Source of the DNA: Pelomonas sp. CA6
GTDB lineage: Bacteria > Pseudomonadota > Gammaproteobacteria > Burkholderiales > Burkholderiaceae_C
Length of the DNA: 64,000 nt
Assembly: GCF_022549225.1 (NCBI RefSeq)
Contig: NZ_JAKZFD010000002.1
Span: 310,001 to 374,000, forward strand
Direction: 5' to 3'
Under the pieces are notes generated by a model. It did not search any database, was not told the DNA's origin, and saw only the letters and a list, made by a program, of their open reading frames with translations. The position numbers were made by a program, and so were the translations under genes. Shown here one piece after another: positions 10,155 through 18,492 of this stretch. Position 1 is the first letter of the stretch, and every line of letters begins with the position of its first letter.

Positions 10155-11672
10155 CTAGGCGGGCTCGCCCGGCGCTGACAGCGCCCAGGCGGGCGAAAGG
10201 TCGACGTCGCGCACCGCGCCGGTCGGTCGCTGCAGGGCCTGCTCGCACAAGCGCCCCAGCGTGCGTATGGCCTCGTGCTGGGCCGCATCCATGGGATGGC
10301 CGCAGTTGATGCGCACGAAGCCGTCGAAGCGGGTGGCGTTGGAGAACATCACGCCGGGCGCCAGGCGGATGCCGCGCTCCAGCGCGGCGCCGAACAGCCA
10401 TTCGGAGGACAGGCCCGGCGGCAGCGCCAGCCACAGCGCCATGCCGCCCGGCGGCAGGCTCAGGCGCGTGCCGGCGGGCAGGTGGTCGGCCAGGGCCTCG
10501 GCCATCTGGCCGCGCTGCACGGTCAGGCGGCGGCGCAGCCCGCGCAGGTGGCGGTCCATCTGGCCACCGGAGAGGAAGGCGGCGACCACCGCCTGGCCCA
10601 GGGCCTCGTTGGGCCGGCTCTGCGTGTACTTGAGCATGCGCGCGCGCGCATGCCAGCGCCCGGCCGTCATCCAGCCCAGGCGCATGCCCGGCGCCAGGGT
10701 CTTGTGCAGCGAGGAGCAGAGGATCACCCGTCCGTCGCGGTCCCAGGACTTGATGGCGCGCTGCGGATCGTCGGCCAGCGCGCCGTAGGTGTCGTCCTCG
10801 ATCAGGGCCAGGTCCTGCTGATCGCACCAGGCCAGCAGCGCCTTCTTGTGCGCGTCCGGCATGACCGAGCCGAGTGGGTTTTGCAGATTGGGCATGACCA
10901 CCACGGCGCGCAGCGCGGGCTCCTGGCGGGCGGCCGCCTGCAGCGCGTCCAGCGACAGGCCCGTGTGCGGGCTGGTGGGGATCTCCAGCGCACGCAGCCC
11001 CAGGCTTTCGAGGATTTGCAGCAGCCCGTAGTAGGTGGGCGATTCCACCGCGACCGCATCGCCCGGGCGCGCCACGGCGCGCAGCGCGATGGTCAGCGCC
11101 TCGGTGCAGCCGTGGGTAACCAGCACCTCGTCGGCGCGCAGCGCGACCTGGGCGTCCAGCGCCAGCCGCGCCAGCGCCTCGCGCAGCGCGGGCAAGCCAT
11201 CGGGCGGTGGCGGCTCGACCAGCAGCTCGGGATGGCGGCGTAGCAGCCGCTGCCCCTGCAGCGCCAGCGCGCGCAGCGGGTACAGCGCGGCCTGGGCGCT
11301 GGCGCCGGCCAGGTTCACCTGCACGCGCGCCGCCAGCGCGCGCGCCAGCAGCGCCGAGATGCGCTGCTGCACGCCCACATAGCGCGCCGGGTCGGGCGGT
11401 GCCGGCAGCGGCTCGGCCGCCGGCGGCAGGCGCCGCTGCAACGCCGTGGCGCGCACGAAATAGCCCTGGCGCGGGCGCGCTTCCAGCAGGCCTTCGCTTT
11501 CCAGATGGCGGCAGGCCTGCAGCGCGGTGGCCAGGCTGACGCGGTGCAGCGCCATCAGCGCGCGCACCGAGGGCATGCGCGCGGCCGGCGCCAGGCTGCC
11601 GGCGGCGATCGCGCGGCGGTAGTGGCTGGCCAGCTGCAGGTACAGCGGGCCCGTGCGTTGCTCGGCGTCCAT
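10155..11672 (-). CDS. MocR-type regulator (GntR winged helix fused to aminotransferase fold)
   Basis: A 505-residue fusion. Residues 1-75 form a GntR winged helix (GPLYLQLASHYRRAIAAGSL, RMPSVRALMALHRVS, LEARPRQGYFVRA). The remainder is a fold-type I aminotransferase domain that binds PLP: VTHGCTEALTIAL, VVMPNLQNPLG, LIEDDTYGAL and SSLHKTLAPGMRLGW, where the lysine is the PLP anchor. MocR proteins use PLP or an amine adduct as effector and usually control a divergent or nearby gene. The frame is open 17 residues upstream, but ATG 11672 gives the normal N terminus. The divergent neighbour at 11862 is a possible target. Confidence 0.85.
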   Translation of the reverse strand: MDAEQRTGPLYLQLASHYRRAIAAGSLAPAARMPSVRALMALHRVSLATALQACRHLESEGLLEARPRQGYFVRATALQRRLPPAAEPLPAPPDPARYVGVQQRISALLARALAARVQVNLAGASAQAALYPLRALALQGQRLLRRHPELLVEPPPPDGLPALREALARLALDAQVALRADEVLVTHGCTEALTIALRAVARPGDAVAVESPTYYGLLQILESLGLRALEIPTSPHTGLSLDALQAAARQEPALRAVVVMPNLQNPLGSVMPDAHKKALLAWCDQQDLALIEDDTYGALADDPQRAIKSWDRDGRVILCSSLHKTLAPGMRLGWMTAGRWHARARMLKYTQSRPNEALGQAVVAAFLSGGQMDRHLRGLRRRLTVQRGQMAEALADHLPAGTRLSLPPGGMALWLALPPGLSSEWLFGAALERGIRLAPGVMFSNATRFDGFVRINCGHPMDAAQHEAIRTLGRLCEQALQRPTGAVRDVDLSPAWALSAPGEPA

Positions 11673-11861
11673 GGCCCATTGTGCGGGCTGGCCGGGGCCG
11701 CGGACCGCAACAGCGCGCCGCATGGCGGACCGGAACAGAGCGCGGGAACCCGCTGTTGCGCATCACAAAGCGCCGCGCTGTGCCTGTTTTCGCCGGGTGC
11801 CGCTGCGCACACTGGACCCCGTCATCCCCCACGACGCGGCGCACCACCGCCGCCCCATGCC

Positions 11862-12200
11862 ATGGCCCTGCTGCTCAGCCCCCGCCCCTCGTTCTGGATG
11901 CTGCTGCGCGCGCGCTTGCGCGGCGGGCGGCGCGCTGGCACCCCACCCGCCGCTGCCCCGCAGGCCCAGCCGCTGAGGCTGGAACCGGGCCTGAGCCAGG
12001 CGCTTTACCTGCCGCGCGGCAGCGTGCTGCACCTGCAGCAGGGCCAGCTGCGCCTGCAGCCGGCGCCGCAACTGCTGGCCGAAACCCTGTGGGCACCGGC
12101 GCTACGGCTGCACGCGGGCGCGGTCTGGGAGGCCTCGCAGCGAGGATGGGTGCTGATGCAGGCCGGGGACGCAGGGGCGGTGGTGGCGGTGAGGCGTTGA
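11862..12200 (+). CDS. Small hypothetical protein, DUF2917-like
   Basis: A 112-residue protein from ATG 11862. After a basic N-terminal part (LLRARLRGGRRA), residues 40-110 make short beta strands: LYLPRGSVLHLQQGQLRL, then LRLHAGAVWEASQRGWVLMQAGD. This pattern resembles the DUF2917 cupin-like family found in Burkholderiales, often beside a regulator. The match is by eye and weak; no catalytic residue stands out. It lies 189 bases divergent from the MocR regulator. Confidence 0.5.
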   Translation: MALLLSPRPSFWMLLRARLRGGRRAGTPPAAAPQAQPLRLEPGLSQALYLPRGSVLHLQQGQLRLQPAPQLLAETLWAPALRLHAGAVWEASQRGWVLMQAGDAGAVVAVRR

Positions 12201-12269
12201 CCGAGGCCTGCGTTTGGCACGGGTTTGGGGCCGAGCGCCGGGCCGCCCCAAGCCGGCCCGTTGGCCGAT

Positions 12270-12360
12270 GTGGGCGGCTCAAGGGCGGCTCAAGGCCGGC
12301 CGCATCGGCGCCCCCTCGGGGGGCCGACCAGCGGCCCCGCTGGGCGGGGGGCTTCGTGGT
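12270..12360. repeat. GC-rich extragenic palindromic sequence
   Basis: The 160-base gap between the small protein gene and the end of putA holds two tandem copies of GGGCGGCTCAA (from about 12269), then CCCCCTCGGGGGG and CCCCGCTGGGCGGGG palindromes. Similar GC palindromes sit at 61531-61555 and 63942-63975. They look like the short extragenic repeats common in this bacterial order and may act as terminators. Confidence 0.4.
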
Positions 12361-15300
12361 CTACAGCCCCGCCAACAACGCCGCATTGCCCCCGGCCGCG
12401 GCGGTGTTGATGGTCAGGGTCTGCTCGGCGGCAAAGCGGTAGAGCTGGTGCGGGCTGGCGGCCTCGGCCAGGCTGATCAGCGGCAGGATGGCGCCGTCAC
12501 GCGTCGCCAGCTCGCGCTGGACGGCGCGCAGCATGCCGGCCTCGCCGCAGACGCCGGCCAGGCGCGGCGCGCGCAGCACGGCGGCCAGCTGTTCGGCCGC
12601 CACCAGGCGCATCGCCGCGGCGGGCACGCCGCCGCGCAGCAGGGCCTGGTGCAGTTCGCGCGCCGGCGCGCCGTCGCCCACCACCAGCACCGCGTTGCCG
12701 GCCAGCAGTGCGCCACCCAGCAGCTGGGCCAGCGACTTGGCATCGGCCCCCTGCGCCAGCACCGCGATCACGCCACGTCCGTGCAGGCGCAGCTCGTTGC
12801 TCTCACCGGTGGGGCCGGGCAGGCTCTGGTCCACCAGGCGGCGACGCGCCGCCTCGGCCTGCACGCGCCAGGCCTGGGCCACGTCGGCCGGCTGGCCGGC
12901 GCCGGCGCGTTCCAGCGCCTGGCAGCGCTCGTCCAGCGCGGTGGCGGACCAGGCTTCGTGCGCCTGGAACAGCGGCTCCAGGTTCTCCACCGCGGTGGTC
13001 GGCGGCAGCGCCGGCGACGCGGCCACGGCCTGGGCCGCGGGCTGTGCGATGAAGCGCAGCAGGTAGTGCGGGCCGCCCGCCTTGGGGCCGGTGCCCGACA
13101 GGCCCTCGCCGCCAAAGGGCTGGACGCCGACGACCGCGCCGATGATGTTGCGGTTGACGTAGACATTGCCGATGCGTGCCTCGCCGGCCAGGCGCAGCGC
13201 GCGGCTGTCGATGCGGGTCTGGATGCCCAGCGTCAGCCCGTAGCCCAGCGCGTTGACCTGGGCGATCACCTGGTCCACATCGCCCTTCCAGCGCACGACG
13301 TGCAGCACCGGGCCGAAGATTTCCTTCTTCAGCTCGGCGATGGAGGCCAGCTCGAAGGCCACCGGCGGCTGCAGGCGCGGGCAGGGATCGGAGGCGCGGC
13401 CCTCGGCGATCAGCTTGGCGTCGCGCTTGAGGCGCTGCACCTCGCCGGAGATCAGGCCATGGGCCTCGTCGTCGATCAGCGGGCCCACATCGGTGGCCAG
13501 GTCGGCGCTGTCGCCCACGCGCAGCTCCTTCACCGCGCCGCTCAGCATCTCGATCACGCCGTCGGCCACCGCCTCGTGCACCAGCAGCAGACGCAGCGCG
13601 GAGCAGCGCTGGCCCGCGGAGCGGAAGGCGCTCTGCACCACCGCGTCCACCACCTGCTCGGGCAGCGCGGTGGAGTCGACGATCATCGCGTTGAGGCCGC
13701 CGGTCTCGGCGATCAGCGGCAGCGCGGTGCTGCCCTCCTTCGCGGCGAGCTGGCGGTTGATGATTTGCGCCACCTGGGTCGACCCGGTGAAGCACACGCC
13801 GGCCGTCTGCGGCGCCGCCACCAGGCGCGCACCGACGGTTTCGCCGCGGCCATGCAGCAGCTGCAGCGCGCTCACCGGCACGCCGGCGGCATGCAGCAGT
13901 GCGACGCACTCGCGCGCCACCACCGGCGTCTGCTCGGCCGGCTTGGCGGCCACCGCGTTGCCGGCGGCCAGCGCGGCCACCACCTGGCCGGCGAAGATGG
14001 CCAGCGGGAAGTTCCACGGCGAGATGCAGACGAAGACACCGCGCCCCTGCACCGCCACGCCGTCCTGCTGCAGCAGCTCGGCCTGGTCGGCGTAGTAGCG
14101 CATGAAGTCGATCGCCTCGCGCACCTCGGCGATCGCGTCGCCCAGGCTCTTGTAGGCCTCCTTCACCAGCAGCGCGCAGTACTGCGGCAGCTGGGCCTGG
14201 AGCGCGTCGGCAGCGCGGCGCAGCACAGCGGCGCGCTCGGCCACCGGCGTGGCGTTCCAGCCGCCGAAACCGGCCTGCAGGCGTTCCAGCGCCGCGTCGA
14301 CCTCGGCCTCGGTGGCCTCGCTCATCGCCGGCACCTGGCAGGCCGCCAGCGCGTCCAGCAGCGGCTGGCGCTGAGACGGCACGGCCAGGTCCAGGCCCGA
14401 GGAGTTGTCGCGGCCCCGGCCCTGCGCGTCGCGGTACAGCGCGATGGGCAGCGGCAGGCTGCGCTGCGGCTGAATCTGGGTCAGCGGCGACGCGAGCAGC
14501 TCGGCCGGCGCCACCGACGGGTCGGCCAGCTGGTGCACGAAGGAAGAGTTGGCGCCGTTTTCCAGCAGCCGGCGCACCAGGTAAGCCAGCAGGTCGCGGT
14601 GCTCGCCCACCGGGGCATAGACACGGCAGGGGATGGAGCCGTCCTTCAGCACCTCGCGGTAAACGCCCTCGCCCATGCCGTGCAGGCGCTGCATCTCGAA
14701 GCGGGCGCCGAGCGCATGCGCCATCTGCACGATGGCGGCGATGGTGCCGGCGTTGTGGCTGGCGAACTGCGGGTAGATCACCTCATGGTGCTGCAGCAGC
14801 GCCTTCGCGCAGGCCAGGTAGGACACGTCGGTGTGCGGCTTGTGCGTGAACACCGGGTAATCGACCAGGCCCAGTTCCTGGGCGCGCTTGATCTCGCCGT
14901 CCCAATAGGCGCCCTTGACCAGGCGCACCATGAAGCGCAGCCCGTGCTTGCGCGCGATCGCGGCCACCTCGTCGACCACCGCACGGGCGCGGGTCTGGTA
15001 GGCCTGCACCGCGAGGCCGAAGCCGCGCCACTGCGGGAAGTGGCTGGCGATGCGCTCGGCCAGCGCGTCCAGCAGGTCCAGCGAGATTTCCAGCCGGTCG
15101 ACCTCCTCGGCATCGATGGTCAGGTTGATGTTGGCCTGCGCCGCCTTCTCGACCAGCTGCCAGACGCGCGGCAGCAGCTCCGCCGCCACGCGTTCGCGCT
15201 GCAGCACCTCGTAGCGCGAGAACAGCGCCGACAGCTTGATGGAGATGCCGTCCGCCTCCTCGGGGCTGGCGGCCTGGCGGCCACCGGCGATCGCGGCGAT

Positions 15301-15945
15301 GGCGCTGAGATAAGAGGCCTGGTAGCGCTCGGCGTCGCGCTCGGTGCGGGCGCCTTCGCCCAGCATGTCGTAGGAGAAGCGCAGCTGACGCTGCGCCTTG
15401 CGCGCCGCGTCCGCCTCGCCCATCGCTTCCTGAATGTTGCGGCCCAGCACGAACTGGCGGCCCAGCAGCTGGATCGCGCGCACGGTGGCGGCGACCACGG
15501 TCTGCGCGCCCAGGCGCTTGATCAAGCCGGCCTCGCCTTCGGCGTCGGGCAGGAATTTCTTGGACAGCGAGATCGCGCTGGCGGCCAGGCCGGCCAGCAT
15601 CTTGTGCGGGCCGCCGGAACTGCCGTCGAAGTCGGCGCGGCCCAGCTGGTCGGCGGTCAGCGCGATCGCCGTTTCGGCGTCGGGCACGCGCAGCAGGGCT
15701 TCAGCCAGGCGCATCAGCGCCAGGCCCTCGGCGCTGGTGATGGGGTATTCGCGCAGCAGCGACTCCATGGCCCAGAACGGTGCCGGGTTGGCGCGCACCT
15801 GCTGCACCCAGGGCGTGGCCTGGTCGATCACCGCCGCCCAGGGCAGGTCCTGCAGCTGCGCGGCCAGCTGCTGCACCAGCGGCAGCTCGTCACGGTAGGG
15901 ATCGGGCAGGCGCGCCGATTCCGGCGGCAGGGCGAAGGCGGTCAT
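12361..15945 (-). CDS. putA: Bifunctional proline dehydrogenase / P5C dehydrogenase PutA
   Basis: Oxidises proline to glutamate in two steps at the inner membrane face. Residues about 70-470 are the FAD proline dehydrogenase barrel (RLVKGAYWDGEIKRAQ, VFTHKPHTDVSYLACA, GEGVYREVL, RVYAPVGEHRDLLAYLVRRL). Residues about 500-990 are the aldehyde dehydrogenase (FVCISPWNFPLAIF, IAETGGLNAMIVDST with the general-base Glu, SAGQRCSALRLL with the catalytic Cys, YVNRNIIGAVVGVQPFGG). A further roughly 200-residue C-terminal domain follows. At 1194 residues it lacks the N-terminal ribbon-helix-helix DNA-binding domain of E. coli PutA, so it should not repress itself. The divergent Lrp-type gene is the likely regulator. 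Confidence 0.95.
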   Translation of the reverse strand: MTAFALPPESARLPDPYRDELPLVQQLAAQLQDLPWAAVIDQATPWVQQVRANPAPFWAMESLLREYPITSAEGLALMRLAEALLRVPDAETAIALTADQLGRADFDGSSGGPHKMLAGLAASAISLSKKFLPDAEGEAGLIKRLGAQTVVAATVRAIQLLGRQFVLGRNIQEAMGEADAARKAQRQLRFSYDMLGEGARTERDAERYQASYLSAIAAIAGGRQAASPEEADGISIKLSALFSRYEVLQRERVAAELLPRVWQLVEKAAQANINLTIDAEEVDRLEISLDLLDALAERIASHFPQWRGFGLAVQAYQTRARAVVDEVAAIARKHGLRFMVRLVKGAYWDGEIKRAQELGLVDYPVFTHKPHTDVSYLACAKALLQHHEVIYPQFASHNAGTIAAIVQMAHALGARFEMQRLHGMGEGVYREVLKDGSIPCRVYAPVGEHRDLLAYLVRRLLENGANSSFVHQLADPSVAPAELLASPLTQIQPQRSLPLPIALYRDAQGRGRDNSSGLDLAVPSQRQPLLDALAACQVPAMSEATEAEVDAALERLQAGFGGWNATPVAERAAVLRRAADALQAQLPQYCALLVKEAYKSLGDAIAEVREAIDFMRYYADQAELLQQDGVAVQGRGVFVCISPWNFPLAIFAGQVVAALAAGNAVAAKPAEQTPVVARECVALLHAAGVPVSALQLLHGRGETVGARLVAAPQTAGVCFTGSTQVAQIINRQLAAKEGSTALPLIAETGGLNAMIVDSTALPEQVVDAVVQSAFRSAGQRCSALRLLLVHEAVADGVIEMLSGAVKELRVGDSADLATDVGPLIDDEAHGLISGEVQRLKRDAKLIAEGRASDPCPRLQPPVAFELASIAELKKEIFGPVLHVVRWKGDVDQVIAQVNALGYGLTLGIQTRIDSRALRLAGEARIGNVYVNRNIIGAVVGVQPFGGEGLSGTGPKAGGPHYLLRFIAQPAAQAVAASPALPPTTAVENLEPLFQAHEAWSATALDERCQALERAGAGQPADVAQAWRVQAEAARRRLVDQSLPGPTGESNELRLHGRGVIAVLAQGADAKSLAQLLGGALLAGNAVLVVGDGAPARELHQALLRGGVPAAAMRLVAAEQLAAVLRAPRLAGVCGEAGMLRAVQRELATRDGAILPLISLAEAASPHQLYRFAAEQTLTINTAAAGGNAALLAGL

Positions 15946-16053
15946 GGCAACTCCTGAGCGGGGCGCAACACCCCTAGTGAATGCCGGGACTTTATGGGCG
16001 TTGAGTCTGGATTAAATTCGGATGATTGAAATCACGACCGAAGAAAATCCAGC

Positions 16054-16524
16054 ATGGCCGGCGAATTGGACCTGGACACCATCGACCTGCGTATTCTGCG
16101 CGTGCTGCAGCAGGATGGACGCATCAGCAATCTGAAACTGGCGGAGACGGTGCACCTCTCCCCCACCGCGGTGCTGGAGCGCGTCAAGCGCCTGACCCGC
16201 GAGGGCTACATCCTGGGCTACGAGGCCAGGCTCAACCCCGCCAAGCTGGGCGCGGGCATGCTGGTCTTCATCGAGATCCTGCTCGACCGCACGGTGCACG
16301 ACGTGATGGACAACTTCCGCGCCGCGGTGCAGAGCCGGCCCGAGATCCTCGAATGCCACCTGGTCGCCGGCGGCTTCGACTACCTGCTCAAGACCCGCGT
16401 GCACGACATGGTGGCCTACCGGGAATTCATCGGCGCCGTGATCTGGACCTTGCCCGGCGTGCGCGAAACGCGGACCTACGCGGTGATGGAGGAGGTGAAG
16501 AACAGCACGGCGCTGCCCTTGTAG
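16054..16524 (+). CDS. Lrp/AsnC-family regulator, probable putA activator
   Basis: A 156-residue regulator. Residues 1-60 form the helix-turn-helix (LDTIDLRILRVLQQDGRISN, LAETVHLSPTAVLERVKRL); residues 65-150 form the RAM ligand domain that assembles octamers (FIEILLDRTVHDVMDNF, LVAGGFDYLLKTRVHDMVAY). It is divergent from putA across a 108-base AT-rich gap (TTAAATTC, GATGATTGAAATC), which suits Lrp-type binding. Lrp-like PutR proteins in other proteobacteria activate putA in response to proline; that role here is inferred from position and family. Confidence 0.85.
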   Translation: MAGELDLDTIDLRILRVLQQDGRISNLKLAETVHLSPTAVLERVKRLTREGYILGYEARLNPAKLGAGMLVFIEILLDRTVHDVMDNFRAAVQSRPEILECHLVAGGFDYLLKTRVHDMVAYREFIGAVIWTLPGVRETRTYAVMEEVKNSTALPL

Positions 16525-16550
16525 CGGTGCCCCTGGGGTGTCACTGAACA

Positions 16551-16580
16551 ATGACATTCGTCCCCACGTCTATGACATTC
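16551..16580. repeat. Direct repeat at left edge of the RNA-repair island
   Basis: ATGACATTC occurs at 16551-16559 and again at 16572-16580, spaced 21 bases, just after TGTCACTGAAC. Spaced short repeats beginning with TG resemble the multi-repeat ends of IS21-type elements. No transposase remains nearby. It marks the point where base composition drops toward the RNA-repair genes, so it may be a relict of insertion, but chance is possible. Confidence 0.3.
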
Positions 16581-16681
16581 CAGCGTGACTGAGGCAGTTG
16601 GACATCGGGTGATACCTCCGCCCGGTGCCGGCGCGAAACGCCAATTGGCTGCTCAACATCGGTCGGCCAGGCAGTGGCCCT

Positions 16682-18286
16682 TCATGCCGCCTGCCGAATC
16701 GTTGCCCAGGAGAGCCCAAACTTCAGCAAGTACTTCCGCAGCCGGTCCGCGTCGTTGACGACCGAACGTTGAACGCGCGACCGATCAAACAGCCGGCGTC
16801 CCGCCTCAGAGAGCGTGTCCGACTCCTGGCAGATGCGAACCACCGCTTCGAGTTGCAGCCGGTCAAACAGGTCCAAGGCCTCCGCGACGTCCGGCGCCAG
16901 GAGCCCATTCAGGCCCACGTCCGCCTCAAGAGGAGCTCCGGGCGACTGCCATAGCCACTGGAGCCGCTGAATCTCAGCTTCCACCAGGCTCGTCGTAATC
17001 CGGCCGCCGTCCGCAAGGGTGGCCATTCGAGTTACGCTGCCCGACAAGTCACGGAAGTTGCCACTCCACATAGCGTTGGCCGACTTGGCGAACCGCAGAT
17101 ACGTTGCCTTTGCCTCAACGTTGAACCGCGCCGCTCGGCCCGACTCAGCAGCAAAGCGGCTCAGCAGATGGTCGACATTTGGCTCGATATCCTCTGGTCG
17201 CTGAGCCAGGCCCGGCAGCGTGTAGGCCCAGAGGTTGATGCGCGCGAACAGGTCCTCCCGAAATCGCCCCTGCGCCACGTCGACGCGCAGGTCACGATTG
17301 GTACCGGCGATCAGTTGGAAATCGCTGCTGACCTCTCGGTCGCTGCCCATGGGGAAGAAGCGCTTTTCTTCTACAGCCTTGAGCAGCATGGCTTGCTCGT
17401 CGAGGCCCAGTTCGCCAATCTCATCAAGGAACAGCACGCCTTGATGGGCTGTCCGCAGCAGGCCTGCACGATCCGCCGCCGCGCCGGTGAACGCGCCCTT
17501 CTTGTGACCGAAAAGGGTGGATGCTGCGCTGTCGCCACGCAAAGTGGCGCAGTTCACCTCAACGAAATCGCCCTGCACCTGGTGCCGCGTCTTCTTGAGC
17601 TCGAACATTCGCCGGGCCAGATGCGATTTGCCCGCACCCGTCGGCCCAGTCAGGAGGACGGGCGCTTGCGAGCGCACGGCGACGCGCTCAATCTCTTCAA
17701 TGAGGGCGTTGAAGCGCTTGTTGCGAGTGGGGATGCCGCTTTTGAGGAACTCCAGCGCTTCTGCATGGGCCTGGTTGAAACGCTGAGCCAGCACGTCGTA
17801 ACGGGAGAGGTCCAGGTCAATCAGCGTGTAGCTGCCTGGGTTGCCAAGCTGCTGCTTCTTGGGCGGTGCCGTCTGCAGCAACACGCCAGGGATGAAGCGC
17901 GACTCCACCATCAGGAACATGCAGATTTGGGCGACATGCGTGCCGGTGGTGATGTGCGCCCAATACTGCTCGTGCGCCAGGTCAAAGCGGTAGCCCCGCG
18001 CCCAGTCGTAGAGGGCGGCATACATCTCGCCGAAGTCCCAGGGGTCCACAACATCCATGGGCACCAGATTCACCACGGTGTCCGGCGATGCGTTGGCAAT
18101 GTCGCGCACCAACTGCTGCGCCAACGCTGTGTGTTTCGCCGAGTGGAGCAATTCCAGTCGGTTGATCAGCGTGTCTTCATGCTGGACGAGCGAAATCGTC
18201 GGCCGCCATTTCTCCCAGCGGCCCGCCCCCATTCCTGAGTCCAGCTGCGACCCAAGGAATCCGATGACGACCGTTCTCTTTGACAT
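16682..18286 (-). CDS. rtcR: Sigma-54-dependent RNA-repair activator RtcR
   Basis: A 534-residue enhancer-binding activator of the rtc genes. Residues 1-180 are the CARF-like sensory domain specific to RtcR (VVIGFLGSQLD, HITTGTHVAQICMFLMVES, KKQQLGNPGSYTLIDLDLSRYD), thought to sense RNA ends released by damage. Residues 185-430 are the AAA+ domain: LLTGPTGAGKSHLARR, the sigma-54 contact loop KKGAFTGA, and VLFLDEIGELG. A C-terminal helix-turn-helix follows (LSEAGRRLFDRSRVQR). I use ATG 18286; a TTG six bases upstream is less likely. It reads divergently from rsr, and the gap contains a complete sigma-54 promoter region. Third-position GC is clearly lower than in putA. Confidence 0.95.
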   Translation of the reverse strand: MSKRTVVIGFLGSQLDSGMGAGRWEKWRPTISLVQHEDTLINRLELLHSAKHTALAQQLVRDIANASPDTVVNLVPMDVVDPWDFGEMYAALYDWARGYRFDLAHEQYWAHITTGTHVAQICMFLMVESRFIPGVLLQTAPPKKQQLGNPGSYTLIDLDLSRYDVLAQRFNQAHAEALEFLKSGIPTRNKRFNALIEEIERVAVRSQAPVLLTGPTGAGKSHLARRMFELKKTRHQVQGDFVEVNCATLRGDSAASTLFGHKKGAFTGAAADRAGLLRTAHQGVLFLDEIGELGLDEQAMLLKAVEEKRFFPMGSDREVSSDFQLIAGTNRDLRVDVAQGRFREDLFARINLWAYTLPGLAQRPEDIEPNVDHLLSRFAAESGRAARFNVEAKATYLRFAKSANAMWSGNFRDLSGSVTRMATLADGGRITTSLVEAEIQRLQWLWQSPGAPLEADVGLNGLLAPDVAEALDLFDRLQLEAVVRICQESDTLSEAGRRLFDRSRVQRSVVNDADRLRKYLLKFGLSWATIRQAA

Positions 18287-18302
18287 AGCCAATCAGATAA
18301 GT

Positions 18303-18317
18303 GACTAGCCAATAGTC
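18303..18317. promoter_or_regulatory. Candidate RtcR upstream activating site
   Basis: GACTA-GCCAA-TAGTC is a perfect 5-5-5 inverted repeat about 113 bases upstream of the -24 element, a normal distance for an enhancer-binding activator. A second inverted pair, CTTTGG (18321-18326) and CCAAAG (18354-18359), follows. Which one RtcR binds is unknown. Confidence 0.4.
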
Positions 18318-18387
18318 TATCTTTGGTGGGCTTGTGTTCATCCCCTGAAATCGCCAAAGGAGTCAGAGAAGTGAAATTCTCCAATTA

Positions 18388-18400
18388 AATCAATTAGTTA
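18388..18400 (+). promoter_or_regulatory. IHF-binding site
   Basis: AATCAATTAGTTA fits the IHF consensus WATCAANNNNTTR at every position. It sits between the candidate activator sites and the -24/-12 promoter, the usual place for IHF-assisted looping in sigma-54 promoters. Confidence 0.65.
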
Positions 18401-18429
18401 CTTGGCGATCTGGTGACGGGAATCAGACC

Positions 18430-18445
18430 TGGCACACCCATTGCA
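18430..18445 (+). promoter_or_regulatory. Sigma-54 (-24/-12) promoter of the RNA-repair operon
   Basis: TGGCAC, five bases, then TTGCA: the GG and GC dinucleotides are 10 bases apart as required. Transcription would begin near 18456, leaving a leader of about 37 bases with the GAGGAG site at 18481 before the rsr ATG. It points toward rsr and away from rtcR, which matches the known RtcR-sigma-54 control of rtc operons. Confidence 0.9.
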
Positions 18446-18492
18446 ATAAAGGAGGCACGAACAAGACGTTGAATGCAAAAGAGGAGAACCTC

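Noticed and set aside
12214-15957. A 1247-codon open frame on the plus strand opposite putA
   Set aside because: It is His/Gln/Arg/Gly-rich, has no family motif, and mirrors the codon bias of putA on the other strand. It is a GC shadow.
18469-18492. TTG start for rsr at 18469
   Set aside because: ATG 18493 has GAGGAG at ideal spacing; the TTG has none and lies within the leader of the sigma-54 transcript.
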